NCBI GenBank assembly: GCA_038087015.1 | Contig: JASBNA010000019.1 | Coordinates: 124,001 to 188,000 of the forward strand | Direction: 5' to 3' | DNA: 64,000 bases | Source: Cerrena zonata | Lineage: Eukaryota; Basidiomycota; Agaricomycetes; Polyporales; Cerrenaceae | Shown here: piece by piece, positions 35,276-44,652 of the stretch | Layout of the letters: each line of letters begins with the position of its first letter | How positions within the stretch are numbered: position 1 is the stretch's first letter | Notes under the pieces: generated by a model | The model's database searches: none | Told to the model about the DNA's origin: nothing | The model's input: only the letters and a program-made list of their open reading frames with translations | Translations under genes and position numbers: made by a program

Positions 35276-38261
35276 ATGAGCTCTCTGATAACCACTGTTC
35301 GTACAAGTATGTTGCCGATATAGCATGTAAATGCGTTTATACACACTGAACTATCGAGCGTTTCAGAGTTCCTAGATGCAATTAGGTCCGTTAACCCTCC
35401 AGGGAGATGGAAGATCCTCGTCGTCGATGAGCACTCGCAGGCGTTGCTCTCGTCGGTGCTCAAGCAATTCGATATTTTGGAAGAGAATGTAACTCGTGCG
35501 TTTAGCGATCAGTAACCTTTGTGTATGTGTTCTGAACCCATATGCCTGAAACCCGAATACCACAGTGATCGAGTCGATCACATCTCACCGCGAACCACAG
35601 CAGTTCGAGGCCGCCTATATTTTAATGCCTACGACCCAGAATGTAGACAGGGTTATCCGCGACTTTGCCAACGGCCGGCAACAATACCTTGGAGCCCATT
35701 TGTTCTTCGTAGATGGTACGAACCCATAGTCTCGTTGTTATTCAATGCTGCGCCGATTGACCTAGTAACCCTGGTACAGGACTTTCTGAGCAACTCTTTG
35801 AACGACTAACAGCATCCCCGGCGGAACCTTACCTGAAGGGTTTGCAAGATTTGTACATCAATTATTGGGGTATGCTACTCCCCTGCTCCAAATGCAACGC
35901 CCCATTCTAATCAAGCTTTAACGTGCAGCTATCGAGTCTAACTCCTTCACCCTCAAACAGCCCGAATCCTTCTTCTCTCTCTTCAGCCCCCCTCGTAACG
36001 ACGCAGGTTTCAAACCTGCACGCGACCATCTAGAAGAACAACTGCGCTTTTCTAGTAAGATGGTAGATGTCGTTCTTCTTATTTGAAAAGCAACACAGCC
36101 ATCTTATCTCTTCCACTTAGATTGCGAACGTTTGTATATCAATGAACGAATATCCTTTCATTCGTTACTATGTCCCTTCTCATCATCAACCACTCGGCGC
36201 CCTCAAACCTCACGCAAATACACGACCTGCACCACCTCCGGAGCCCGCTAGTCGATGGAGAACCAACTTGGCCAGAGGACAACAAGCAAGAGAATACGAA
36301 AGCGTCGAAGGTGACTATGCTGCCAAAATCCTTGCGTTCATGGTGCAAGATGCTTTGGATGAATACAAGAAAGCCAATCCCGACTTCCCCGTAAGTTTCA
36401 TTGACGAGCGGTAGACAATCTCGCTCATAGTCACGACCCCAGAAACCTTCCGATCCTCAACGACCCCGTTCGACACTGATCATCACTGACCGTTCAATGG
36501 ATATTGCAGCACCTTTACTCCATGAGTTTACTTACCAAGCCATGGCTAACGACCTTCTCGCTATCGAAGATGGAAACAAATACATGTTAGTTTTGTTGGA
36601 CATGCGCCCTGTGTTTGATGCTAACACTCGTTTCCCTCACAAAGGTACAAGTTCCAGACTGCGGTAGGCGCGTACGAAGACAAAACAGCGACACTGTCCG
36701 ATGCTGACAACGTTTGGACTGCTATTCGACACGTACACATGCGTGAAGCGATTGACAAGCTTATGGCTGACTTCAATCAGTTCATGCAGGACAACGCCGG
36801 ATTTAAAGGGTAAGGCTCGGTTGGGATGCATGAGTTTACCCTTGCTGAAAACGGTTCAATTTAGAGAGGGTGCCGCGAGTTTGAACGATATGAAAGATAT
36901 GCTTGCCAACCTTCCACAATATCAGGAGCAACGAGAAAAGTTCTCTTTACATCTTACTATGGCACAGCAATGTATGGACACCTTTGAGCGTGATCGACTG
37001 ACGGAAATCGCTACTGTCGAACAGGTATGCTTTACCAAACTGTCGTTTGATACTTGTTACTAATTCATCTAGAATTGTTCGACGGGTCTGACGCCTGAAG
37101 GTAAAACTCCCAAAACTCTTGTCGAACAGATGGTTCCGCTATTAGACAGCAGAGATGTTCAGTAAGTTCGGTCTATCTAATGATACACGCTTACTCTAAT
37201 AAGTACTTGACAGCAACTCGAACAAAGTTCGAATCATCTCCTTGTACATACAATATCGAGACGGTGTTCCTGACGAGGATCGTCGACGACTGTATCAACA
37301 CGCGCGACTAGGCTTGCCTGATCAAGAAGCCGTAAACTCCCTAGCTCACCTTGGACTTCGTCTCAGCTAGGGTGAGATCTCACAAACTCTAGCGTTGCCT
37401 TTGAGAAATCTTACACTAGATGGTAGACCGCAAGTGACAAGGATACGAAGAAGAAAATCAAACAGAAGCAAGGTTCAGACGAAGAATACGAGCTGTCGAG
37501 ATATAAACCCCTACTTACTACCGTCCTTGAGGTAATCACCGTTCACCCCTTGACAGCTTTGCTTTATTGATACCTTTCATCAATAGGATCATGTCAATAA
37601 CCGACTGGACCCAACACTATTCCCCTATGTCAAAGACGCACCTACCCTCGCTCCCGCACCTAGTCTTCGATCGACACCTACACCTCAAGCAACTTCTCTT
37701 CGTAGTCAAAAACCCAGTTGGCACCGTGCAGGTCGACCAGGAGCGACAGCGCAAGACAACAAGCAGAGGGTGTTCGTATTCGTAGCAGGGGGTATGACCT
37801 ACTCCGAGATGCGCGAGGCATATCTACTCTCCAAATCATTGAACAAGGACATTTACATCGGTATGTCTCATAAATTTTACCTGTATCACATATGTCTTAC
37901 CTATGTTTCAATGGAAGGCTCAACTCATGTAACGACCCCAAGACAATTTATCGATGACTTACGTGTACTCGAACTCGGTGGCGTTGGTTCCCGTTCAATC
38001 CCCAATGGTATCGGTCCCCTCTTGGACAAGAAGCGGAGCCCCCAAGAATTTTACGACCAACGATACTACTCTCGTGACCCTCCCGCCCGTGCTGCATTAC
38101 CTACTCAGCCTGCACCAAGTACCAAGGGGCGACCTATTCGACCCTCTCCAGTCCCCTCTCAGGCTCCATCCCAATCATCGCAAATCAGCCATACCCAGAG
38201 TCAGGGTTCCTCTTATGGAGAGGAGAAGGAAAAGAAGAAGAAGCGATTCTTCCATTTCTGA
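35276..38261 (+). CDS. SEC1: SEC1, Sec1/Munc18 protein of exocytosis
   Basis: The first exon is short ([10 protein letters not shown]) and splices in frame to [24 protein letters not shown], the usual Sec1 beginning. Domain 1 continues with [20 protein letters not shown] and NVDRVIRDF. Domain 3 contains [23 protein letters not shown] and [15 protein letters not shown]. Near the C-terminus comes [18 protein letters not shown], followed by [13 protein letters not shown]. The last 60 residues are a Pro/Ser/Gln-rich tail ending in a run of lysines and RFFHF. SM proteins clasp assembling SNARE complexes; SEC1 acts at the plasma membrane in secretory vesicle fusion and hyphal tip growth. About ten small introns interrupt the gene. 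The whole protein can be followed. Confidence 0.93.
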
Positions 38262-38989
38262 TTTCAATTGGAAAGAATCTGTGTTGGACGAGTTTGGATC
38301 ACGATTTAGGACAGGTCTTGTTGGTATTTTTTCTTCGCCCGATTTCGTATATCCTCGGTATAATGTTATGTCGTATATCACTATCCGCTACAGGTATGGA
38401 CAAACTTAAGATTGTACTCAGTGTGTTTCGAAGACGATGTAAAATATTACATGAACAGTGAGATATTCCTACTATTTTGTCTTGCATGTACGGAGCCGAG
38501 GGCTAATATCATGTTTTAGACCCGGTACATTGCACGTTGAGATGCTCCGCTCAACTTATGAGACACTCCCCTACCTAGGTGGCACTTCACGATGATTCTC
38601 TTCAACGCGTAAGAGCTTCCATTCAAGCCTCAACCAATTTGTGGAACGTTGTGGATGGCACTCTCCCGCGCCACAAAGCCTCACTAACTGATCAGGGATG
38701 GCGCCACAGCATTCAACGTCCCAGTAAGTTACCTGGTGCTCCAATGATCGTCGACTTTGCCTTCGGTAGCGATAAACATTCCCTGGGGCTCTGAGACATC
38801 GCAAGCAGAAAGAACGTGCAGCCTGTCATAACTGAATCATGTACTTCGAACAACATTCAAGTCCCCTACCCCTCGACTGGTATAAATACCCTCATCCTAT
38901 CCTTCGTTAATTCCTCAGTTCCTCAGCATCCTAAGCCACCTGAACTAACTCCTCTTAGCTTCTTCAGCAATCCAACACCCCTTGACATC
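38262..38989. other. Intergenic region upstream of the hydrophobin
   Basis: About 730 bases. The left part is the 3' end of SEC1. The right 110 bases form the hydrophobin promoter and leader, with the TATA box listed separately. Short open frames on both strands near 38570-38800 show no family features. Confidence 0.5.
38881..38888 (+). promoter_or_regulatory. TATA box of the hydrophobin gene
   Basis: TATAAATA lies 109 bases before the start codon, with a CT-rich leader between. That spacing is typical of strongly expressed fungal surface-protein genes. Confidence 0.65.
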
Positions 38990-39464
38990 ATGTTCACTCG
39001 CACTGTCACCACTGTCACCTCTGCCCTCCTTTTGGCTTCGTTCGCCATGGCAGTTCCCCAATTCCTCCCTGGTGCCGTCGGCAGCTGCAACGTCGACAGC
39101 GTCCAGTGCTGTGACCAAGTTCAAGCTGTAAGCTCACCGCTCATTGCCTATGCTTTTGCAAAATATTAATCTGCGAAATTTTATTATTTAGCCTGACAGC
39201 GAGTCCGTCTCTGGCCTCCTTGGTGCGCTCGGAATCTCCGCAAACGACCTTAACGGTTTCGTTGGTGTTACCTGCACTCCCATTACCGGTATCGGCGCTG
39301 GCAGTGGTTCTTCTTGCCAGGCTAACCCCGTCTGCTGTGACGACAACAGCTTCGTGAGTATCCTAAGCATAACCTCCCATAAAACAAAGTGTCTAATATA
39401 TAATCATCATCTCTAGGGTGGTGCCGTTTCCCTCGGCTGTGTCCCCATCAACCTCAGCCTCTGA
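38990..39464 (+). CDS. Class I hydrophobin
   Basis: Three exons (38990-39127, 39192-39353, 39417-39464) encode 115 residues. A signal peptide ends near Ala-Met-Ala. The eight cysteines follow the class I plan: C-x6-CC, x32, C-x13-C, x5, CC, x12, C, then seven residues. The loop between the third and fourth cysteines holds the usual amphipathic helix region (VSGLLGALGISANDLNGFV). Class I hydrophobins are secreted and assemble into very stable amphipathic rodlets that coat aerial hyphae, fruit bodies and spores. The intron placement, within the long loop and before the last cysteine, is usual for the family. The gene stands alone here; no second hydrophobin is in the window. Confidence 0.96.
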
Positions 39465-39654
39465 ACGGCGTTTGCGCTAGGAGAGCAGTTTTTTTCAGCT
39501 TTCGATGGAAAGGAGTCTAGTATTAGTATTGGTTTGAAGGGATATACACACGATCTACAGACGTACTACTAGATATTCTCACACGCTCCTTTTAACCCCT
39601 TCCTTCGTTACATCGCTCAGCCTCTCCTACGTCACTCTGGGTCTCAACTCTGTG

Positions 39655-40360
39655 GAGTTCTCATCTATAATCATATCCGTAAACGTAGTGGAGTCTCTAC
39701 ATACCCAATCTCATTTCCCACTTTACGCTCGTTTAATTCACCATACCTGACTAGTTCTGGATTAGTGTTCAATCTATTACTGACACGAAGGGATCGTGTC
39801 CCAGTCTCGCAAGCACTCTGACAGAGCAAGGACCGTGCCTGAACCTCCCGACCTTGAACCATTCATGTATGACCGAAACAAAGCGAGAGGCAGTAGCCTA
39901 GGTGTCTACAATTTCCCTCTTGTCGCATACGTCCCGTAAGTGCTGCCCTTCCAGATTATCGATAGCACATGTCGATGATTCCAGAACTTGCGGAGAGTTT
40001 CACGGATTAAGCCGGTCTGAAAATGCGGTTTACGCCTGGTGTAAGTAGTTCCTTCCAAAACGCCGTTTCCGGCTTGTGTGTGTGCATGGTGCAGCTAATT
40101 GGGGCGGACAAAAATCTGGGGCCCTTTTCCTATGACGTCCGAGAGCTATTTCTACCCTATATATTGGACTGCATCGAGGATAGATGTCTGGGAAAGGGTT
40201 CCATAGAATGCACCCTCTCTAGAACATCGATTATCGTCCCGAGTGTAGCGAACTGTGAAGTGCTGTAACTGGTCGAACCCCGCTTTGGTAGGATGAAAAA
40301 AAACCGCGATAGGGCTGTGCGTTTGCTGAGTGTCTTGACATCGGCAATGATACTAGTTTG
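39655..40360 (-). pseudogene. Decayed copy of the 46.8-48.3 kb F-box gene
   Basis: Several blocks match the 3' half of the intact F-box gene in the same order: AAACGTAGTGG and its flank (39679 and 46757), a CTCTTGTCGCATACGTCCC-like block (39917 and 47010), TACGCCTGGTGT with GTGCATGGTGCAG (40031-40095 and 47130-47206), and GTTTGCTGAGTGTCTTGACA (40321 and 47467). Between them are deletions and stop codons in every frame, and the F-box end is missing or past recognition. The homology includes the 3' flank, so a genomic segment was copied, not an mRNA. It may extend to about 40500 in weaker form. Confidence 0.8.
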
Positions 40361-40551
40361 TCTGACAAAGATAAATGTGACAGCGGGCTGGAACTCAACC
40401 CTCGCCTGTAGAAGCCATCGTCTGTGTCGCCTGACTAGAAACATCGGGTTCAGCAAACTTGGGCATTTATCTACCTTTGGGCGAAAGCTGCCATTTTTTG
40501 AATAGCTTCTCATGATCTCCGTCTTGATTCAATCGCAGCATAGTGCGTTAA

Positions 40552-40596
40552 ATTTGATTGTGCTTGAGATGTTGATTATCTCGAGCACGATCAAAT
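40552..40596. repeat. Inverted repeat, 19-base arms
   Basis: Arms at 40552-40570 and 40578-40596 are complementary over 19 positions with two G:T-type mismatches, around a 7-base loop. It would form a strong hairpin in DNA or RNA. No gene overlaps it, and its source is unknown. Confidence 0.75.
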
Positions 40597-40840
40597 ATGC
40601 AGGGTGGTTTCTTGGACGGACTTTGTAAGTCACTGTAATTGGAGAAGGTAGACCCTGAAAACGAGGTCATTCAGGCTGGCCAGGTGATTGATAAGGAACG
40701 GTAAGTATAGAATAGAACACCACGTACCATCACCGCTCCTCGCGCACATTTCATAAGCCCTTCAGGGAAAGGGTATGTGAGGCAAGCATGCTCGCCGTTG
40801 TGTGATATCATGGAAGGGCCACGGAGATGCCATTGTTCAC

Positions 40841-40884
40841 CCAACATGGGAATTATTCCGACGTCGGAATAGTTCCCATGTTGG
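40841..40884. repeat. 44-bp near-perfect palindrome
   Basis: The two 22-base halves are reverse complements with a single mismatch and no loop. The centre is TTCCGACGTCGGAA and the ends are CCAACATGGG and CCCATGTTGG. It lies between the F-box pseudogene and the tandem coiled-coil genes. Confidence 0.85.
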
Positions 40885-41563
40885 CTTGAAATGAAAACCA
40901 CATAGACCCTGCACATCGATAATCTCCATGCTGTTTCTGGGTTTTCTGATTGTGCACTCAACAGGTGGACCTCCAGCGAATTGACAAGACGTTGAGCGCC
41001 AAGAGTTGTACTGTCCACACCAATGGCGGTCATTGGCGGACTGGCTGGAACTCGAGAGCTGAGTCAAAAAGGGCAGTGTCATTTCCTTTTTGGGAGAGCC
41101 ATTGCTTGATTAGGAACAGGAAGATGAAGCAGGTTCCACCGCGCAGCCAGCCTCAGGCTGGTTAAGCAAAAAGTCGTATAATTTCTCATGCGACGACACA
41201 AGAAATAGCGCTCAGTTCCTGGACTAAAGCTGGCCAGACCACACTTGTCGGATGTAAACGCCAAAGTGCAACGACCCCTAAGCATGTCACTATCGACTGT
41301 GTAAACACCATGCAATGATAATCGCCGAGAGACCAATTGAAGGCATGTAGAACACCTTGTGTGCTTCCGTTCCTTGAGCACGACGATCATTATCGTGGAG
41401 AGAGAAGGATGCGTGGGAAGCTGTGAGAACTTGAAGGCCTCGAGGCGTGATGTCACCGGCAGGGTTCTTGTTACCCACATACACGTTGACAAAATATCGC
41501 AATCTTCAAACTGCACTGACCCCATACGTTATTCCTTTCTTAAAGAACCTCACATCTGGTATC

Positions 41564-42991
41564 ATGGGCCAACTTCCCTCCGTATCATCTCTTACAGGAT
41601 TTCCTCGATACCACACTATGCCAGTGGCAACATGGATCCATGATGTCTTCGACCCACTCGAAGTCCCCAAGAAGCTCGAGGTGGCAGACTACCTTCATAA
41701 TCTTCGTACCCGGGTCACTAGCCTCGATCGCCTTGTTGAGCTCAAAGCATGTAAAGTCATACAAATACAACTTTGGAAAAACCGCCGCAAGAAAGACTCA
41801 TGGGAGCACGAGTTTGTATTGGCAACTGTCCAACACACTCGCGATGGGAAGCCGCAAACGCGCGTATTCCTTGTCGATCGCGACTCCGAACCACAGAGTT
41901 TGTCACAGAAGTCTGGCGCTATTGTCTCCCAGTCCGGTAGTTTTGGCGAGACTTCTCGTGCACTCGACAGAATAACTCTTTACGAATCAGAGAAAACCGC
42001 GGTCAATACTAATAAGAGTTATCTTTGCTATACAATCCACTTCCCAGACCACCCCGACCAGCCTCATGTCCTCGATCTCGTATGTGCAGCCAGCGCCCTC
42101 TATCGCCTTGCGCCTAATTACACCGTGTTGGAGAACATGTGTTATTGGCTCGCAAATAACATCTGTCGTGTGCTTGCACAGGGACGCGAATACCGCATTG
42201 AGAAGCACCATTCCGGTGCTGGTACTTGGAACAAGATTCCAGCCTTAGACAATTTCGGGCGGCTGATGACTCGGAAGCCTGCATCCTCCGAGCCCGATCC
42301 GTCTCAGCCTGCTCAGGCGTCCTCCGATCCATCTCAACCCGCTCAGGCATTCTCCGATCCATCTCAGGATGCTCAGGCATCCTCTAATTCGTCTCAAGTT
42401 ACTCAGGCAACTGCCACCATTGACCCCTCTGTCACTGTCCCTGCCGATCCCAATGTTACCGCTTCCAACGTCACTGATCCTCCCGGTGTTGATGCGACCC
42501 CTAACCTTCGTTTTATACACTCTAAGACAGTGGATAATTACTGGGGCTTATACCGGCAATGCTTGGACGATGCAGTAGCGGATATTACAGCACGTGAAGC
42601 GCTAATTCTGGAACGGATCCAAGTGCAGGCAGAAGAGCAGGTGCGACAGAAGGTGGAGGCGGAGGTGCGACAAAAGGTGGAGGCGGAGGTGCGACAGGAG
42701 GTGGAGGTGGAGGTGCGACAGAAGGTGGAGGTGGAGATGGAAGAACGGATGCAACAGAAGGTGGACGAGCAGGTGCAACAGGCGCAAGCCGAGATGGAGA
42801 AGAATATGGTAAAGGTTATTGCGACAACTGTTGCAGAGTCTGTTGCAGAGTCTGTTGCGGCAGCTGTTGCAGAGGCTGTTGCAGAGGCTGTTGCGGCAGA
42901 AAGGCAGAAGAGTGAAGAACGATTGAAGGAGCTGGAACGAAGGCTGGCTCAGGCCGAGCAGCAGCAAGGCGGAAGTATTTCTCAAGGTTAA
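41564..42991 (+). CDS. Uncharacterised coiled-coil protein, tandem copy 1
   Basis: One exon; ATG at 41564 is chosen because the paralog starts at the same place (MGQLPSVSSLTGFP against MGQFPSILSLTGFP). About 475 residues. The N-terminal 220 residues are the conserved domain, with ACKVIQIQLWK, the hydrophobic strand YLCYTIHFPD, and RLAPNYTVLENMCYWLANN. A low-complexity linker has repeats of about nine residues (DPSQPAQAS). After a short conserved piece (DPPGVDATPN and DNYWGLYRQCLDDA) comes a long helix: eight-residue repeats of the VRQKVEAE kind, then four-residue VAES/VAEA repeats. I know of no function. The domain resembles lineage-specific mushroom proteins; the Cys in MCYWLA could be catalytic, but that is speculation. 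Confidence 0.75.
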   Translation: MGQLPSVSSLTGFPRYHTMPVATWIHDVFDPLEVPKKLEVADYLHNLRTRVTSLDRLVELKACKVIQIQLWKNRRKKDSWEHEFVLATVQHTRDGKPQTRVFLVDRDSEPQSLSQKSGAIVSQSGSFGETSRALDRITLYESEKTAVNTNKSYLCYTIHFPDHPDQPHVLDLVCAASALYRLAPNYTVLENMCYWLANNICRVLAQGREYRIEKHHSGAGTWNKIPALDNFGRLMTRKPASSEPDPSQPAQASSDPSQPAQAFSDPSQDAQASSNSSQVTQATATIDPSVTVPADPNVTASNVTDPPGVDATPNLRFIHSKTVDNYWGLYRQCLDDAVADITAREALILERIQVQAEEQVRQKVEAEVRQKVEAEVRQEVEVEVRQKVEVEMEERMQQKVDEQVQQAQAEMEKNMVKVIATTVAESVAESVAAAVAEAVAEAVAAERQKSEERLKELERRLAQAEQQQGGSISQG

Positions 42992-43278
42992 TTTTGTCTT
43001 GCCCAAATGTCTGTAATAACTCGCGCTCGGTTTTCAACTACATATCGTTGATCTTGTATACGTACTACTATCTGAATATGCAACAATTTTTATTACTTCA
43101 TCCTTGATGATCGTAAATATATCACACTAAGCTGTGAGGAAGCCCTGAGGCCTGAGGCGTGACTCGGGTGTCACCGCCAGGGTTCTTAGTTGTTACCCAC
43201 ACACATGTTGACAGAATTATCGCAATCTTCGAACTGCACTGACTTTGTTCCTTTCTTAAGAGCCCCACATCCGATATC

Positions 43279-44479
43279 ATGGGCCAGTTTCCCTCCATAC
43301 TCTCTCTTACAGGCTTTCCTCACACTCGCACCATGGCAGTGACAAAAGAAATCCAATGTATCTTCCAATCATACATTATTAATGACAACAAGAGCCGGGA
43401 GATGCGACCGCTAGTCCCGTTCGTTCGTCGAGTTTGTCAAGGCGGTGGTTGGGATCGCCTCGAGGAACTCAGGGCATGCAAAATCCAAAAAGTACAACTC
43501 TGGAAAAAGGAATCCAGACTCAGCAAGTCACAGGAGCACGAGTTTGTATTCGCATTTGTCAAACATACCGCCGACGAGTTGACACAGACCCGCGTATTCG
43601 TCATTGAACGCGAGTCTAACCCCCAAACGCTTGCCCAGATGTCTGGCGTTATCATAGGGACACCCGGCCTTCCTAGCGAGCCGACCCCTGCGCTCGACCA
43701 ATTCATTGAGCACGATACAGTCAAAGATGCGATGGAATACCATGGCGGTTATCTTTGCTACACTGTCCACTTCACGGACGACAAGGATCGACCTAACATC
43801 CTCGATCTCCTATGTGCCACCGAGGCACTTCACCGACTTGCGCCCAATTATTCTGTGTTCACAACGATGGGTTTTTGGTTGGCGAACGGTATCTGTCGTG
43901 TCCTCGCGTCTGGACTCTGGACGCACCTATACAATTGTGAAATCCCGTGATGGTGCCGGTTGCTGGAAATCGATCCCGGTCCTCGACGATCACGGATGCA
44001 TAATAGTGGACACGCTCCTTGAAGCCCCTGATGCTGATCGCGACCCCGCCCAAGTTGCTTTGGTAACTACCACAACTGATTCTTCCGTCTGGGCATCCGA
44101 GCTCGACGCCGGTAATTCCCCTGTCTCTGATCCTCCTGGCGTTGATGGATACCACTTTATGCCCTCCCAGCCAGTGGATACATATTACAAAAAGTATAAG
44201 GAATGTTTGGCAGAGGCAGAGGCTTATGTCGAGGAATGCACAAGGCTACGTTATGCTGATATGATGGAGGCGGCACGAAAGGAGGTGGAAGAGAAGATGA
44301 AAAGAAAGGATGAGGAAGCGGAGAGGCAAAGAGAGAGAGAGGAAATAGAAGCGGAGTGGCAAAGAGAGAGAGAGGAAATGGAAGAGCGGGTACGAAAGGC
44401 AGAAGAGCGGATACGAAAGGTACGAGAACAAACAATGCGAGGGGAGATGAAGCAAGCTGCGGCAGAGGCAGAAGCTTAG
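43279..44479 (+). pseudogene. Coiled-coil protein, tandem copy 2, frameshifted
   Basis: The frame starting at 43279 matches copy 1 through ICRVLASG and then stops early at about 43950. Homology continues in another frame (RTYTIVKSRDGAGCWKSIPVL) to 44479. At the switch the sequence TCTGGAC is present twice in a row (43909-43915 and 43916-43922); one extra copy of seven bases accounts for the shift. The tail has DPPGVDG and a coiled coil rich in RERE and EEME, different from the repeats of copy 1. The Cys of the MCYWLA position is Gly here. It is a broken gene, or a sequencing/assembly slip in a single spot; no other lesion was seen. Confidence 0.75.
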
Positions 44480-44652
44480 CAGCTAAGGAGCGAGACCAAT
44501 TTTCAAAGTTGTGTCTTCTTGCTCAAATATCAGTAGTAACTTGTCCCCGTTTTCCACTACGTGTCATTGATCTTGTGTATGCATATCTGAATATCCAACA
44601 ATTATCATTGCTCCATCGAGCTTCTTCATGATCATAAATTTATCACACTAAG

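Larger units (their letters stand above)
41431..44652 (+). repeat. Tandem segmental duplication of about 1.6 kb
   Basis: Unit 1 (about 41431-43133) and unit 2 (about 43145-44652) match from about 130 bases before the start codon (AGGGTTCTT, ATCGCAATCTTC, CTGCACTGAC) through the genes and about 150 bases past the stop codons (CATTGATCTTGT- and TATCACACTAAG-type sequence). The match of promoters and 3' ends shows that a whole gene unit was copied in direct orientation. Protein divergence is considerable, so the event is not very recent. Confidence 0.8.

Noticed and set aside
42602..43006. 134-codon minus-strand Leu/His-rich open frame
   Set aside because: It is the complement of the coiled-coil repeats of tandem copy 1.
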